This document shows positions 15,367 through 24,287 of a DNA stretch of 41,301 nucleotides, piece by piece; within the stretch, counting starts at the first letter, position 1, and every line of letters starts with the position of its first letter. Both the position numbers and the translations under genes were made by a program. The DNA comes from Pseudomonadota bacterium. Lineage in GTDB: Bacteria; Desulfobacterota; Binatia; Binatales; Binataceae. The DNA is taken from assembly GCA_021324455.1 (NCBI GenBank), contig JAJPJA010000053.1, forward strand, positions 1 through 41,301, read 5' to 3'. Under the pieces are notes generated by a model. The model had not been told where the DNA came from, made no database searches, and saw nothing but the letters and a program-made list of their open reading frames with translations.

Positions 15367-17976
15367 ATGAATCTTAACCGCTTTACCGAGAAAGCCCAGG
15401 AGGCGCTGGCTAAAGCCCAATCGGCGGCGGTGAGCCGGCAGAACCAGGGCGTTGACGTCGAGCATCTGCTGTTCGCCCTGCTTGAAGAAGAGCAGGGTTT
15501 GGCCTCATCGATTCTCAAGCTGGCCGGTGTCGAAACGGGCCGGGTGAAGTCCCAGGTCGAAGCCGAACTGGCCAAAATTCCCCGGGTTAGCGGCGCCGGA
15601 GCCGACGCCGGGCAGGTATATGTCACGCAGCGGCTGGGACGCGTCCTGGCGCGGGCGGAGCAGGAGGCCGGCAAGCTCAAGGATGAGTACGTGTCGGTCG
15701 AGCATCTGCTGCTCGCGATTGCGGGCGAACCGGGCGCGGCGGCGAAAATCCTGCGCGAAGCGGGTCTGACCAACGACAAGTTGATGGACGCGCTCAAGAA
15801 GGTTCGCGGCAGCCAGCGGGTGACTTCCGCCAATCCCGAGGCCACCTACCAGGCGCTGGAAAAATACGGGCGCGACCTCACGCAGCTGGCCAGCCAGGGC
15901 AAGGTTGATCCGGTAATCGGCCGCGACGAGGAAATCCGGCGCGTCATCCAGGTGCTGTCACGCCGCACCAAGAACAATCCGGTTCTGATCGGCGAACCGG
16001 GCGTAGGCAAGACCGCAATCGTGGAAGGATTGGCCCAGCGCATCGTGCGCGGCGACGTGCCCGAAGGGCTCAAGAATCGCCGCGTGGTCGCCCTCGACAT
16101 GGGCGCGCTGGTCGCCGGCGCCAAGTTCCGCGGCGAATTCGAAGAGCGCCTCAAGGCGGTGCTCAAGGAAGTGCAGGAGGGCGAGGGCAACATCATCCTG
16201 TTTATCGACGAGCTGCATACCGTGGTCGGTGCGGGCGCGGCGGAAGGCGCGATGGACGCCTCCAATCTGCTCAAGCCGATGCTGGCGCGCGGCGAGTTGC
16301 ACTGCATTGGCGCCACCACGCTGGACGAATACCGCAAGCACATCGAAAAGGACGCGGCTTTGGAGCGGCGCTTTCAGCCGGTGCTGGTGGACGAGCCCAG
16401 CGTGGAGGAAACCATCTCGATCCTGCGCGGCCTCAAGGAGCGCTACGAGGTCCATCACGGCATCCGCATCAAGGACGCGGCCCTGGTGACCGCGGCCGTG
16501 CTCTCCAAGCGCTACATCACCGACCGCTTCCTGCCCGATAAGGCGATCGACCTGATCGACGAGGCGGCGGCCAAGCTGCGCACGGAGAAGGAATCGATGC
16601 CGGCCGAGCTGGACGAAGTGAACCGGCGCATCATGCAGCTTGAAATCGAGCGCGAAGCGCTCAAACGCGAAACCGACCCGGCTTCAAAGGATCGCCTGGA
16701 ACGGCTGGAGAAGGAGCTGGCCGAGGTGCGCGAACGCCACGACGCGCTGGAGGCTCAGTGGCGTCAGGAAAAAGCCGGCCTTGAGGGCGTGGCCAAAATC
16801 AAGGCTGAAATCGAGCAGACCAAACTCGATATCGAGAAAGCCCGGCGCGAATACGACCTCAACCGCCTGGCCGAGCTGCAATATGGCAAGCTGGCCGCGC
16901 TGGAGAAGCAGCTGGCGGCGGAAGAAGCGGCGCTGTTGAAGAAGGCGGGGGGGGAACGGCTGATCAAGGAAGAGGTCGACGAAGAGGATATCGCGGCGGT
17001 GGTCTCGCGATGGACCGGAGTGCCGGTCGCGCGCCTGATGGAAGGCGAGGTCCAGAAGCTGAGCCATCTGGAGGAAGAGCTGCACAAACGCGTAATCGGC
17101 CAGGATGAGGCCGTAGCGGCGGTGGCCGACGCGGTGGTGCGGGCGCGCTCAGGACTTAAGGATCCCAATCGTCCGATTGGTTCCTTTATCTTTTTGGGCC
17201 CAACCGGCGTAGGCAAAACCGAACTGGCGCGGGCTTTGGCCCAGTTCCTGTTCGACGACGAAGCCGCCATGATCCGCATCGACATGTCGGAGTACATGGA
17301 GAAGCATACGGTATCGCGGCTGGTGGGCGCGCCGCCCGGATACGTGGGCTACGACGAAGGCGGCCAGCTTACCGAGGCGGTGCGGCGCCGTCCGTACAGC
17401 GTGCTGCTGTTCGACGAAATCGAAAAAGCGCATCAGGACGTGTTCAACATCCTGCTGCAACTGCTCGACGACGGGCGCCTGACCGACGGCCACGGGCGTA
17501 CGGTGGACTTCCGCAACACCATCGTGATCATGACCTCGAACATCGCCAGCCAGCTCATCCTGTCGTTTCGCGGCCAGGATTATGAGCGGATGAAGAGCCA
17601 GGCGCTGGAGTCGCTGCGCGAACATTTCCGGCCCGAGTTCCTCAACCGGATCGACGAGATCGTGGTGTTCCATCCGCTGGCCAAAGAGCAGTTGCGCCAG
17701 ATCGTGGATATCCAGCTGCACCGGCTGCGCGAGCGGCTGGCCGAACGCAAGATCGAGCTGGAACTGACCGACAAGGCGCGCGACTATTTCGCCGAACGCG
17801 GCTACGACCCGGTTTACGGCGCGCGGCCGCTGCGCCGCATGATCCAGCGCGAGCTGGAAACGGCGCTGGGCCGCAAGCTGCTGGCGGGCGAGGTGCGCGA
17901 CGGTTCCAAGGTGGTGGTGGACGCCGGTCCCGCGGGGCTGAAGTTCAACAGCGAGCAACTCGCTTCGGCGGCGTAA
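15367..17976 (+). CDS. clpB: ATP-dependent chaperone ClpB
   Basis: An 869-residue Hsp100 disaggregase that works with DnaK to rescue aggregated proteins. The order is an N-domain (1-145, two Clp_N repeats beginning with [13 protein letters not shown]), AAA+ module 1 with Walker [10 protein letters not shown] near 208-216 and Walker B ILFIDELH near 277-284, a coiled-coil middle domain at about 405-530 typical of ClpB and absent from ClpA, and AAA+ module 2 with GPTGVGKTE near 605-613 and [11 protein letters not shown] near 678-688. The C-terminal domain ends with the [14 protein letters not shown] motif. GGAG lies 18 bases before the ATG, farther than usual. A heat-shock promoter is expected, but I could not find a clear sigma-32 or CIRCE element in 15120-15366. 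A terminator follows. Confidence 0.97.
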   Translation: MNLNRFTEKAQEALAKAQSAAVSRQNQGVDVEHLLFALLEEEQGLASSILKLAGVETGRVKSQVEAELAKIPRVSGAGADAGQVYVTQRLGRVLARAEQEAGKLKDEYVSVEHLLLAIAGEPGAAAKILREAGLTNDKLMDALKKVRGSQRVTSANPEATYQALEKYGRDLTQLASQGKVDPVIGRDEEIRRVIQVLSRRTKNNPVLIGEPGVGKTAIVEGLAQRIVRGDVPEGLKNRRVVALDMGALVAGAKFRGEFEERLKAVLKEVQEGEGNIILFIDELHTVVGAGAAEGAMDASNLLKPMLARGELHCIGATTLDEYRKHIEKDAALERRFQPVLVDEPSVEETISILRGLKERYEVHHGIRIKDAALVTAAVLSKRYITDRFLPDKAIDLIDEAAAKLRTEKESMPAELDEVNRRIMQLEIEREALKRETDPASKDRLERLEKELAEVRERHDALEAQWRQEKAGLEGVAKIKAEIEQTKLDIEKARREYDLNRLAELQYGKLAALEKQLAAEEAALLKKAGGERLIKEEVDEEDIAAVVSRWTGVPVARLMEGEVQKLSHLEEELHKRVIGQDEAVAAVADAVVRARSGLKDPNRPIGSFIFLGPTGVGKTELARALAQFLFDDEAAMIRIDMSEYMEKHTVSRLVGAPPGYVGYDEGGQLTEAVRRRPYSVLLFDEIEKAHQDVFNILLQLLDDGRLTDGHGRTVDFRNTIVIMTSNIASQLILSFRGQDYERMKSQALESLREHFRPEFLNRIDEIVVFHPLAKEQLRQIVDIQLHRLRERLAERKIELELTDKARDYFAERGYDPVYGARPLRRMIQRELETALGRKLLAGEVRDGSKVVVDAGPAGLKFNSEQLASAA

Positions 17977-17998
17977 GCAACCTGAATAACGCGATAGA

Positions 17999-18029
17999 AG
18001 CCGGGGACGGATCGCCGTCTCCGGCTTTT
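17999..18029 (+). terminator. Intrinsic terminator of clpB
   Basis: Starting 23 bases after the clpB stop, AGCCGGGGACGG (17999-18010) pairs with CCGTCTCCGGCT (18015-18026) around a four-base loop, with one G-U pair, and is followed by TTTT when the last stem T is counted. This is the clearest Rho-independent terminator in the window. Confidence 0.85.
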
Positions 18030-18187
18030 GTCCTGGCTGCGCAACGGGCAATCCGCTGCAAACTGGGCTGCCTCAACCTGACCGGCGGAAAACGAGAGAC
18101 CGCGATTATAGGGTACGCCAGCCTGTCACTTTGGATCGGCCAGAGAGCGAACGAAACCAGGACGGCGGATCCGCAAGCACAAGTTCG

Positions 18188-19045
18188 TCATCCGCTAAGG
18201 GCGGCGCGTTCGCCGCGGCCGCCCACGGTGCGCCGGCCGGCATTGTCCTCGAAATGCCGCCCGATCCGCGGCGGCGGCGGGTGAATGCCGTTTTCCGGGC
18301 GGACTTCCGCCGGCTTGTCCATCGCGGGAATTGCCGGATGCGTTCGGGGTTCCAAACCTGATCCGCGCAGCAGGATATAGCGCCGGCCCTGGCAAGCAAT
18401 CATCGAACGCTCCGCCATCTCGCTCAGCAACTTGCTCACCATCGGCCGCGAGCTGCCGATCATCTCCGCCAGTTCTTCCTGCGCCAGTTCGGGCGTGAGC
18501 AGAATCCCGCGCGCCTCCTGTACCCCGAAACGCGCGCCCAGATCGGCCAGCACCATCTGCAGGCGCTCGCGCAGCGACATGCTCAGATAAACGGCGTAGC
18601 GATGCACCACGGAGGACCAGAACCCGTTGAGACTCTCCAGCATCCGGGTCAAGGTGTTCTGATCCAATTCGCGCATCACCTTGAGCAGATGATGCCGCGT
18701 GAAGAGCGCCACCGAACAACTGGTCAGCGCGTGCGCTTCGAACATCTGCGACCGCTGCCCCTTGGCATCGACAAAATCGGCGTAGCCAATCACGTCGCCG
18801 GGGCCCGCCAGATGCACCAATATGCGATTGCCGTCCGCGCCCGGACAATAGACTTTCACCAGTCCGTTGAAGACCGCGAAGACCACGTCAGCCGGCGCGC
18901 CCTGCAAAAACAGCGGCGATCGTTTCGGATAGCGCACCAGCGTATGCCGCCCGACCAGACCCGCGATCGCTTCTTTGGGCAGACCCCATTGCTCGAGCAA
19001 TTCGAGCAGGCGGGACTGACCCGGAGTACTTGCTTGTGAATTCAT
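18188..19045 (-). CDS. Crp/Fnr family transcriptional regulator
   Basis: A 285-residue regulator. The start is the ATG at 19043-19045, because the in-frame ATG 18 bases upstream would put the GAGGGGGG ribosome site inside the coding region. Residues about 25-145 form a cyclic-nucleotide-binding-type beta-roll (RSPLFLQGAPADVVFAVFNG, then GPGDVIGYADFV). A long dimer helix follows, then a winged helix-turn-helix at about 185-235 (LAQEELAEMIGSSRPMVSKL) with wing residues RRYILL. No Fnr-type Cys cluster is present at the N-terminus, so an iron-sulfur sensor is unlikely; the ligand is unknown. About 45 residues beyond the wing are Pro/Arg/Gly-rich and look disordered, an unusual tail. Palindromes upstream may be its own operator. 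Confidence 0.9.
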   Translation of the reverse strand: MNSQASTPGQSRLLELLEQWGLPKEAIAGLVGRHTLVRYPKRSPLFLQGAPADVVFAVFNGLVKVYCPGADGNRILVHLAGPGDVIGYADFVDAKGQRSQMFEAHALTSCSVALFTRHHLLKVMRELDQNTLTRMLESLNGFWSSVVHRYAVYLSMSLRERLQMVLADLGARFGVQEARGILLTPELAQEELAEMIGSSRPMVSKLLSEMAERSMIACQGRRYILLRGSGLEPRTHPAIPAMDKPAEVRPENGIHPPPPRIGRHFEDNAGRRTVGGRGERAALSG

Positions 19046-19098
19046 CGTGCCCCCCTCTGGCAACGGAACCCGGCCAACGGTCCCGATTTGAATTCGAG

Positions 19099-19120
19099 CC
19101 GGATTTGATATGGAATCCGG
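19099..19120. promoter_or_regulatory. Inverted repeat CCGGATT-N8-AATCCGG
   Basis: A perfect seven-base inverted repeat with an eight-base spacer, 54 bases upstream of the Crp/Fnr regulator start. The dimension (22 bases) suits a Crp/Fnr-dimer site, though the half-site is neither the classical TGTGA nor TTGAT box. Autoregulation is possible. Confidence 0.4.
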
Positions 19121-19128
19121 CTTACCGG

Positions 19129-19143
19129 TTAGTTTTTAACTAA
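19129..19143. promoter_or_regulatory. Inverted repeat TTAGTT-TTT-AACTAA
   Basis: A perfect six-base palindrome with a three-base spacer, just upstream of the previous repeat and overlapping the likely promoter of the regulator gene. It may be an operator or simply part of the A+T-rich promoter. Confidence 0.3.
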
Positions 19144-19423
19144 ATAGATATTGATCCGCAAGCGAATTTGAGAGAAAAAATCACATAGTGACAAGAATAG
19201 AATAAGATTAATCTATGGCTATCTTTAACAATCTCATCGTCGCAGCGGATTTAGCGCCACGGGTTGCCCGCGAGCGGCGAAACATCAGTCGCTAACAAAA
19301 CAATCCTGAACTGTTATACGGCGCGGCGCGGATGCACGGCGTAATCCGCCGGCTGTTGCCGCTTCATCGCTCCGAGGTGCAGCGCACCGGTATAGTGGTG
19401 AAAGCGCTTGTGAATATACTAAA

Positions 19424-20773
19424 TCAACTGCCGGCAATAGTCATTTCGGAAATCTTGATCGTCGGAGCCACGACGCTGGAGCGCCAGACCAGGTCGTTGC
19501 CGACCATCTCAATCGCCATGTACATATCCTTCAGATTGCCCGCGATCGTGATTTCTTCCACCGGATAGCTCAGCTCGCCGTTCTCGATCCACAAGCCGCT
19601 GGCGCCGCGCGAATAGTCGCCGGTGACGCTGTTTACGCCGAACCCGATCAGCTCGGTGACGTACAGACCATGCCTGACCGATCCGATGATCTGGGCGGGC
19701 GTATAGGGGCCCGGCTCCAGGTAAAGATTGTGCGGACTCACGCCGGGAGCGTCGCCCACTCCGCGCGCGGCGTTGCCGGTCGGCGCCAGACCCAGCTTGC
19801 GCGCCGAATAGCAATCGAGCAGGTAGCTTGACAGTTCGCCCTTTTCCACCAGCGCCTTGCGGCGGGTGGGAAGCCCCTCGCCGTCGAAGGGGCGCGAACC
19901 GAGCAGACCGGGAATCGTGCCGTCGTCGATGATGGTCGCATTGGGCGAGGTCACCTGATGCCCCAGGCGATCGATCAGGAAGGACGCGCGCTTGTACAGC
20001 GCCGTGCCCGAGGCCGCGCCGGCCAGCGCGCGAATCAGCCCCGCCGCCATGTCGGGATCGAACACGACCGGTGCCGCGACGGTCTTGATCTTGCGCGCCC
20101 CCAGACGCCGCAGCGTGCGCTCCGCCGCCCGCCGCCCGACCGCTTCGGGGCTTTCCAGCCGGTCGAAATGCCGGTTCGACGAATACCAGTAGTCGCGCTG
20201 CATCGTGCCGTCCGCCTCCGCGATCACCACCGTGCTGAGGCTGAACGAAGTGCCCTTGTACGACCCGCTGAAACCCTGGCTGTTCATGAACCTCAGTTCA
20301 TAGATGCCGGAGTCGAAGCCGGATCCCTCGGAATTCCTGATGCGGGGGTCGGATTTGAGCGCCGCCGACTCCGCCTCGCGCGCCATCTTGAGCGCCTGCT
20401 CGGCCGGAATGATTCCATGCGCGCGGTCGGCCAGATCCAGGTCGGGAAGGGCGCGCGGATGCAGGTCGGGGTCGGGAAGACCTGAATAGGGATCGGGAGC
20501 GGTAAGCCGCGCCAACTCGACCGTATCGGCGATAAAGCGCCGCAGCGACTCGCGTTCCAGCTCCGCCGTGGACGCGGTCGCCGCCGACTGGCCGGTGAAC
20601 ACGCGCACGCCCAGGCGCCGCTCGCGCGCGCTTTTGAGCTTCTCGACTTCGCCCAGCCGCACACCCGCCGACAAGGATTCGGCGCTGAGCATGATCACTT
20701 CGGCGGCACTGGCGCCGGCGCGGCGCGCCTCGTCCAGTACCCATTCACCCATCTCCGTGCTGATAGGGTCCAT
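19424..20773 (-). CDS. tldE: TldE/PmbA family metalloprotease subunit
   Basis: A 449-residue partner of TldD. TldD and TldE form a heterodimeric zinc metalloprotease that degrades unfolded peptides and matures some ribosomally made peptides such as microcin B17; the active-site metal is in TldD, and TldE (PmbA) lacks the His motif. This protein lacks any HExxxH and has the family landmarks VRLGEVEKLKSARERRLGVRV near residues 38-58, PNATIIDDGTIPGLLGSRPFDGEG and GASGLWIENGELSYPVEEIT. The start codon sits one base beyond the tldD stop, so translation is probably coupled. Full length. Confidence 0.92.
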   Translation of the reverse strand: MDPISTEMGEWVLDEARRAGASAAEVIMLSAESLSAGVRLGEVEKLKSARERRLGVRVFTGQSAATASTAELERESLRRFIADTVELARLTAPDPYSGLPDPDLHPRALPDLDLADRAHGIIPAEQALKMAREAESAALKSDPRIRNSEGSGFDSGIYELRFMNSQGFSGSYKGTSFSLSTVVIAEADGTMQRDYWYSSNRHFDRLESPEAVGRRAAERTLRRLGARKIKTVAAPVVFDPDMAAGLIRALAGAASGTALYKRASFLIDRLGHQVTSPNATIIDDGTIPGLLGSRPFDGEGLPTRRKALVEKGELSSYLLDCYSARKLGLAPTGNAARGVGDAPGVSPHNLYLEPGPYTPAQIIGSVRHGLYVTELIGFGVNSVTGDYSRGASGLWIENGELSYPVEEITIAGNLKDMYMAIEMVGNDLVWRSSVVAPTIKISEMTIAGS

Positions 20774-20774
20774 T

Positions 20775-22223
20775 TCAGGCCGCCCTGGTCCCGCCCACCG
20801 TCATCGCGTCGATCCTGACCGTCGGCATCCCGACGCCTACCGGCACCGACTGACCGTTCTTGCCGCAGGTGCCGACGCCGGCGTCCAGTTCCAGGTCGTT
20901 GGCCACCATCGAGACCCGCGTCAGCGCCTCGGGACCGTTGCCGATAAGCGTGGCGCCCTTGACCGGCCGGGTGATGTGCCCGTCCTCGATCAGGTAGGCT
21001 TCGCTGGCGGAGAAGACGAATTTGCCGCTGGTGATATCGACCTGGCCGCCGCCGAAGTTGACCGCGTAAAGTCCGCGCTCCACCGAGCGGATGATCTCCT
21101 CGCGCGTGCAGTCGCCGGCCAGCATGAAGGTATTGGTCATGCGCGGCATCGGGATGTGCGCGAAGCTCTCGCGCCGTCCGTTGCCGGTCGGCTCGACGCC
21201 CATCAGGCGCGCGTTGAGCCGATCCTGGAGATAGCCGCGCAGGATGCCTTTTTCGATCAGCACGTTGCGCCGGGTGGGCGTGCCTTCGTCGTCGATATTG
21301 AGACTGCCGCGGCGGTTTGGGATGGTGCCGTCGTCGACCACGGTGCACAGTTCGCTGGCGACGCGCTGTCCGATGCACCCGCTGAAGGTGGAAGTCTTCT
21401 TGCGGTTGAAGTCGCCCTCCAATCCATGGCCGACCGCTTCATGCAGCATCACGCCGGGCCATCCGGGACCCAGCACCACGACCATCTCGCCCGCCGGCGC
21501 GTCGATCGCTTCCAGATTGATCAGCGCCTGGCGGGCGGCCTCGCGCGCGTACTGACGCCATCGCTCGTCTTCAAGGAAGAAGCCCCATTCCACGCGCCCG
21601 CCGCCGCCGAAGCTGCCGCTCTGGCGATTGCTTCCGTCTTCGGCGATAACGCTGACGTTAAGCCGGCACAGCGGCTGACGGTCGGCGGCGATGCGTCCGT
21701 CGCTGGTCACCACCATCACGACCTTGTCCTCGGCCGCGAACGAGGCGCTGACCATTTTGATGCGGGGATCGACGGCGCGCGCCTCGCGGTCGATCTCCTC
21801 CAGCAGGCGGACTTTCTCACGGACCGGAATCTCGGTGGGACTGGTCTGGATGGCGTACAGCTCATGGCCGGGGATGCGGGTTCCGACCTGCACGGCGCCG
21901 GGGTTGGCGGTCTGGTCGGCGATTGCGCGGGCGGTTTCAGCCGCCAAACGCATCCGATCCACCGTAACCTCGTCAGAGTAGGCGTAGCCGGTGCGGTCCT
22001 CGGCGCATACGCGCACGCCGACGCCCTGGGAGATGCTTTTGGCGGTCTTGTTGACGATCGACTCTTCCAGGCTGAGCGCCTCGGCGCTGCGAAATTCGAA
22101 ATAAAGGTCGGCATAATCGGCCTTGCGCTCCAAGGCCGTGCCGAGGATACGTTCAAAAGCGCGTTGATTGAGGCCGAAGCGGTTTAAGAAGAAGCGATCG
22201 GGCTGGACCAGTTCATTTGCCAT
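20775..22223 (-). CDS. tldD: TldD family metalloprotease, catalytic subunit
   Basis: A 482-residue TldD protein. The zinc motif H261-E-A-V-G-H266 followed by LEGD is in place; the ESIVNKTAKSISQGVGVRV segment lies at the N-terminal cleft, and the C-terminal Cys region (GVGTCGKNGQSVPVGVG) is typical. I start at the ATG at 22221-22223, with GGAG twelve bases ahead. The open frame goes on upstream for over 450 codons, but only as antisense to the CoA-transferase gene, and does not resemble protein. It forms an operon with tldE directly downstream. No RiPP precursor or modifying enzyme is visible nearby, so a general peptide-clearing role is likelier. Confidence 0.94.
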   Translation of the reverse strand: MANELVQPDRFFLNRFGLNQRAFERILGTALERKADYADLYFEFRSAEALSLEESIVNKTAKSISQGVGVRVCAEDRTGYAYSDEVTVDRMRLAAETARAIADQTANPGAVQVGTRIPGHELYAIQTSPTEIPVREKVRLLEEIDREARAVDPRIKMVSASFAAEDKVVMVVTSDGRIAADRQPLCRLNVSVIAEDGSNRQSGSFGGGGRVEWGFFLEDERWRQYAREAARQALINLEAIDAPAGEMVVVLGPGWPGVMLHEAVGHGLEGDFNRKKTSTFSGCIGQRVASELCTVVDDGTIPNRRGSLNIDDEGTPTRRNVLIEKGILRGYLQDRLNARLMGVEPTGNGRRESFAHIPMPRMTNTFMLAGDCTREEIIRSVERGLYAVNFGGGQVDITSGKFVFSASEAYLIEDGHITRPVKGATLIGNGPEALTRVSMVANDLELDAGVGTCGKNGQSVPVGVGMPTVRIDAMTVGGTRAA

Positions 22224-22331
22224 TGATTGCTTGGCTCCCTGTTTGAAGATCTTATCAGAGCGCCGCCGGCGGTTGTATTCCCCTGCGGTGTCTACCCGCA
22301 ACAGGCCCGCTGCTGCTAGCATTTCCGCGAC

Positions 22332-23558
22332 ATGAACAAAGCCGATTTCTTTGCCCAGGCCCGCGCCGATCTGAGCGGGCCGCTCAGCGGAGTCACTGTA
22401 CTGGAAGCGACCACGACGTGGGCGGGGCCGATGTGCGGATGCCTGCTGGCCGACCTTGGCGCCGACGTGATCAAGATTGAGCCGCCGCAGGGCGACGTAT
22501 CGCGGTTTCTGCCGCCCTTTCTGCCCGGCACCAATCCGCCGCTTTCTTTCATGCACGCGTCGGTCAATCGCAACAAGCGCAGCATGGTGCTGGATTTGCG
22601 CCAGCCCCGGGGACGCGATCTTTTTCTCAAGCTGGCCGCGGGCGTGGACGTGGTGGTGGAGAATTTCCGGCCCGGCAAACTGGACCGGCGCGGTCTCGGT
22701 TACGACGGCGTGCGCCAAATCAATCCCGACGTCATCTATGTTTCCATCAGCGGTTTCGGCCAATTCGGCGCCTATACCCATCGCGCGGGCTACGACGTGC
22801 TGGCGCAGGCCTACAGCGGATTTCTGTCTCTGAGCGGAGAGCCCGCCGGCGAACCAATCAAGCCGCCGACCTTTCTGGCCGACGATTTGGGCGGACTGCA
22901 TGGTGCGCTGGCCGCCGTCGCCGCCATCCGCCATCGCGACCGCACCGGCGAGGGTCAATACATCGACATCGCCCTGCTGGATTCGATGTTGTTTCAATCC
23001 GACGGCAATCTGGCGCTGGCCGCGATGGACGTCGAGTTGCCGCGCACCGGCAACGAATTCGTCTTCAACTCGCCCTCCAATCTCTATCGATGCCGCGACG
23101 GGTATGTGATGCTGGTGATCCTGGTCGATCATCACTGGAAGCTGCTGGCGCCGGTTATAGGCCGTCCCGAACTGGCCGAAGATCCCCGTTACGCCACCAA
23201 CGCGGCGCGCATCGAGCGGCGCGCCGAACTCAACCGGATGATCGCGCAATGGTTCGCGGATCGCACGGTGGCCGAAGCCGTCGATCTGCTCGACGACCGC
23301 GGGCTTGCCTTCGCCCCGGTGCGCAGCTACGCGCAGTCGGCGCGCGATCCGCATGTGATTGAGCGCGACATGCTGCAGACCACGGAAGATGACGGCAGCG
23401 TGCTGCTGCACGTGGGGCCGGCGGCGAAGATGTCGCGCACGCCGCTTAAGGTGCGCCGCGCGGCGCCGGCGCTGGGTCAGCATACGGAGGAGATTCTGGA
23501 TACATTGGGGGTGGAGGCGGAGGTCCGCCAGGAACTCCGCGAGGGCAAGATAATCTGA
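22332..23558 (+). CDS. CaiB/BaiF family III CoA-transferase
   Basis: A 408-residue class III CoA-transferase, moving CoA between carboxylic acids through an aspartyl anhydride. The N-terminal Rossmann-like part reads VTVLEATTTWAGPMCGCLLA, then DLGADVIKIEPPQGD. The catalytic Asp is D184 or D185 in TFLADDLGGLHGALA; RTGEGQYIDIALLDSM is another family stretch. Relatives act on formyl-, succinyl-, carnitinyl-, benzylsuccinyl- or bile-acid-CoA; the specificity is not readable. No strong ribosome site precedes the ATG at 22332. It leads a three-gene operon with pirin (10 bases on) and an amidohydrolase (17 bases further), tying CoA activation to the amidohydrolase reaction. Confidence 0.92.
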   Translation: MNKADFFAQARADLSGPLSGVTVLEATTTWAGPMCGCLLADLGADVIKIEPPQGDVSRFLPPFLPGTNPPLSFMHASVNRNKRSMVLDLRQPRGRDLFLKLAAGVDVVVENFRPGKLDRRGLGYDGVRQINPDVIYVSISGFGQFGAYTHRAGYDVLAQAYSGFLSLSGEPAGEPIKPPTFLADDLGGLHGALAAVAAIRHRDRTGEGQYIDIALLDSMLFQSDGNLALAAMDVELPRTGNEFVFNSPSNLYRCRDGYVMLVILVDHHWKLLAPVIGRPELAEDPRYATNAARIERRAELNRMIAQWFADRTVAEAVDLLDDRGLAFAPVRSYAQSARDPHVIERDMLQTTEDDGSVLLHVGPAAKMSRTPLKVRRAAPALGQHTEEILDTLGVEAEVRQELREGKII

Positions 23559-23568
23559 GGCGTAAATC

Positions 23569-24270
23569 ATGATCATCCCACGCAAAGCGGGGCATCGCGG
23601 CGCCACCCAACTGCCCTGGCTCGACAGCCGCCACACCTTTTCGTTCGCCGAATATTACGACCCTCAGCAAACCGGCTTTTCGGTGCTGCGCGTGATCAAT
23701 GACGATCGGGTGGCCGGCGGCGGCGGTTTTCCCTCCCATGGGCATCGCGACATGGAAATCGTCACCTACGTTCTGGAAGGCGCGCTGGAGCATCGCGATA
23801 ATTTGGGCAGCCATTCGGTGATACCCGCGGGCGACCTGCAGCGGATGACGGCCGGCACGGGCATCGTCCACAGCGAGTTCAATCATTCCCAATCCGAGCC
23901 GGTTCACTTCCTGCAAATCTGGATTGTGCCGGCCAAAACCGGACTGACGCCCGGCTACGAGCAGAACACGCTGGACCGCGAGGCGTTTCACGGGACGATG
24001 CGCCTGGCGGCGGCGCCCGCCGGTCACAACGGGGTGCTCGCGATCAATCAGGACGCGCGGCTCTACCTGGGTATCCTGGACGCGGGGCAGGCGGCCGTGG
24101 CGCAGCTCGAAGAGGGCCGGCGCGCTTACATCCACATCGCGCGCGGCGCAATCAAACTGGGCGGCCTTCAACTGCGCGAAGGCGACGGCGCGCGCATCAG
24201 CGCCGAGAGCCGCCTCGATTTGGCGGGCGTCGGCGCGCGCAATGAAGTGCTGCTGTTCGACCTTCCCTGA
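23569..24270 (+). CDS. Pirin family protein (YhaK/YhhW-like bicupin)
   Basis: A 233-residue bicupin. The N-terminal cupin has the metal ligands H57 and H59 (FPSHGHRDMEIVTYVLEG), H101 and E103 (GTGIVHSEFNHS). The opening RHTFSFAEYYDP is a pirin hallmark. Some bacterial pirins are quercetin 2,3-dioxygenases; most have unknown roles, including redox sensing. GAGG lies nine bases before the ATG. Its place between a CoA-transferase and an amidohydrolase is compatible with a ring-cleaving or protective role, but this is inference. Confidence 0.92.
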   Translation: MIIPRKAGHRGATQLPWLDSRHTFSFAEYYDPQQTGFSVLRVINDDRVAGGGGFPSHGHRDMEIVTYVLEGALEHRDNLGSHSVIPAGDLQRMTAGTGIVHSEFNHSQSEPVHFLQIWIVPAKTGLTPGYEQNTLDREAFHGTMRLAAAPAGHNGVLAINQDARLYLGILDAGQAAVAQLEEGRRAYIHIARGAIKLGGLQLREGDGARISAESRLDLAGVGARNEVLLFDLP

Positions 24271-24287
24271 TCCGGGGTATTTTCGCG

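Larger units (their letters stand above)
19046..19423. other. A+T-rich intergenic control region upstream of the Crp/Fnr gene
   Basis: This 378-base gap between the tldE stop and the regulator start is much richer in A and T than the rest of the window, especially 19125-19215. It holds two inverted repeats listed separately and probably the regulator's promoter on the minus strand (TTGCGG near 19154-19159, 17 bases, then TAAAAA). A plus-strand TAGAAT at 19198-19203 resembles a -10 box, but no gene follows on that strand. A short hairpin, CGGCG-TAATC-CGCCG (19337-19351), may end tldE transcription. No credible gene was found. Confidence 0.5.

Noticed and set aside
19215..19295. 26-codon frame in the A+T-rich control region
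   Set aside because: No ribosome site and no support beyond chance.
20775..23636. A very long minus-strand open frame reaching over 950 codons
   Set aside because: Only the part from 22223 down is TldD. The upstream part is antisense to the CoA-transferase and reads as low-complexity Arg/His/Gln sequence typical of GC-rich shadow frames.
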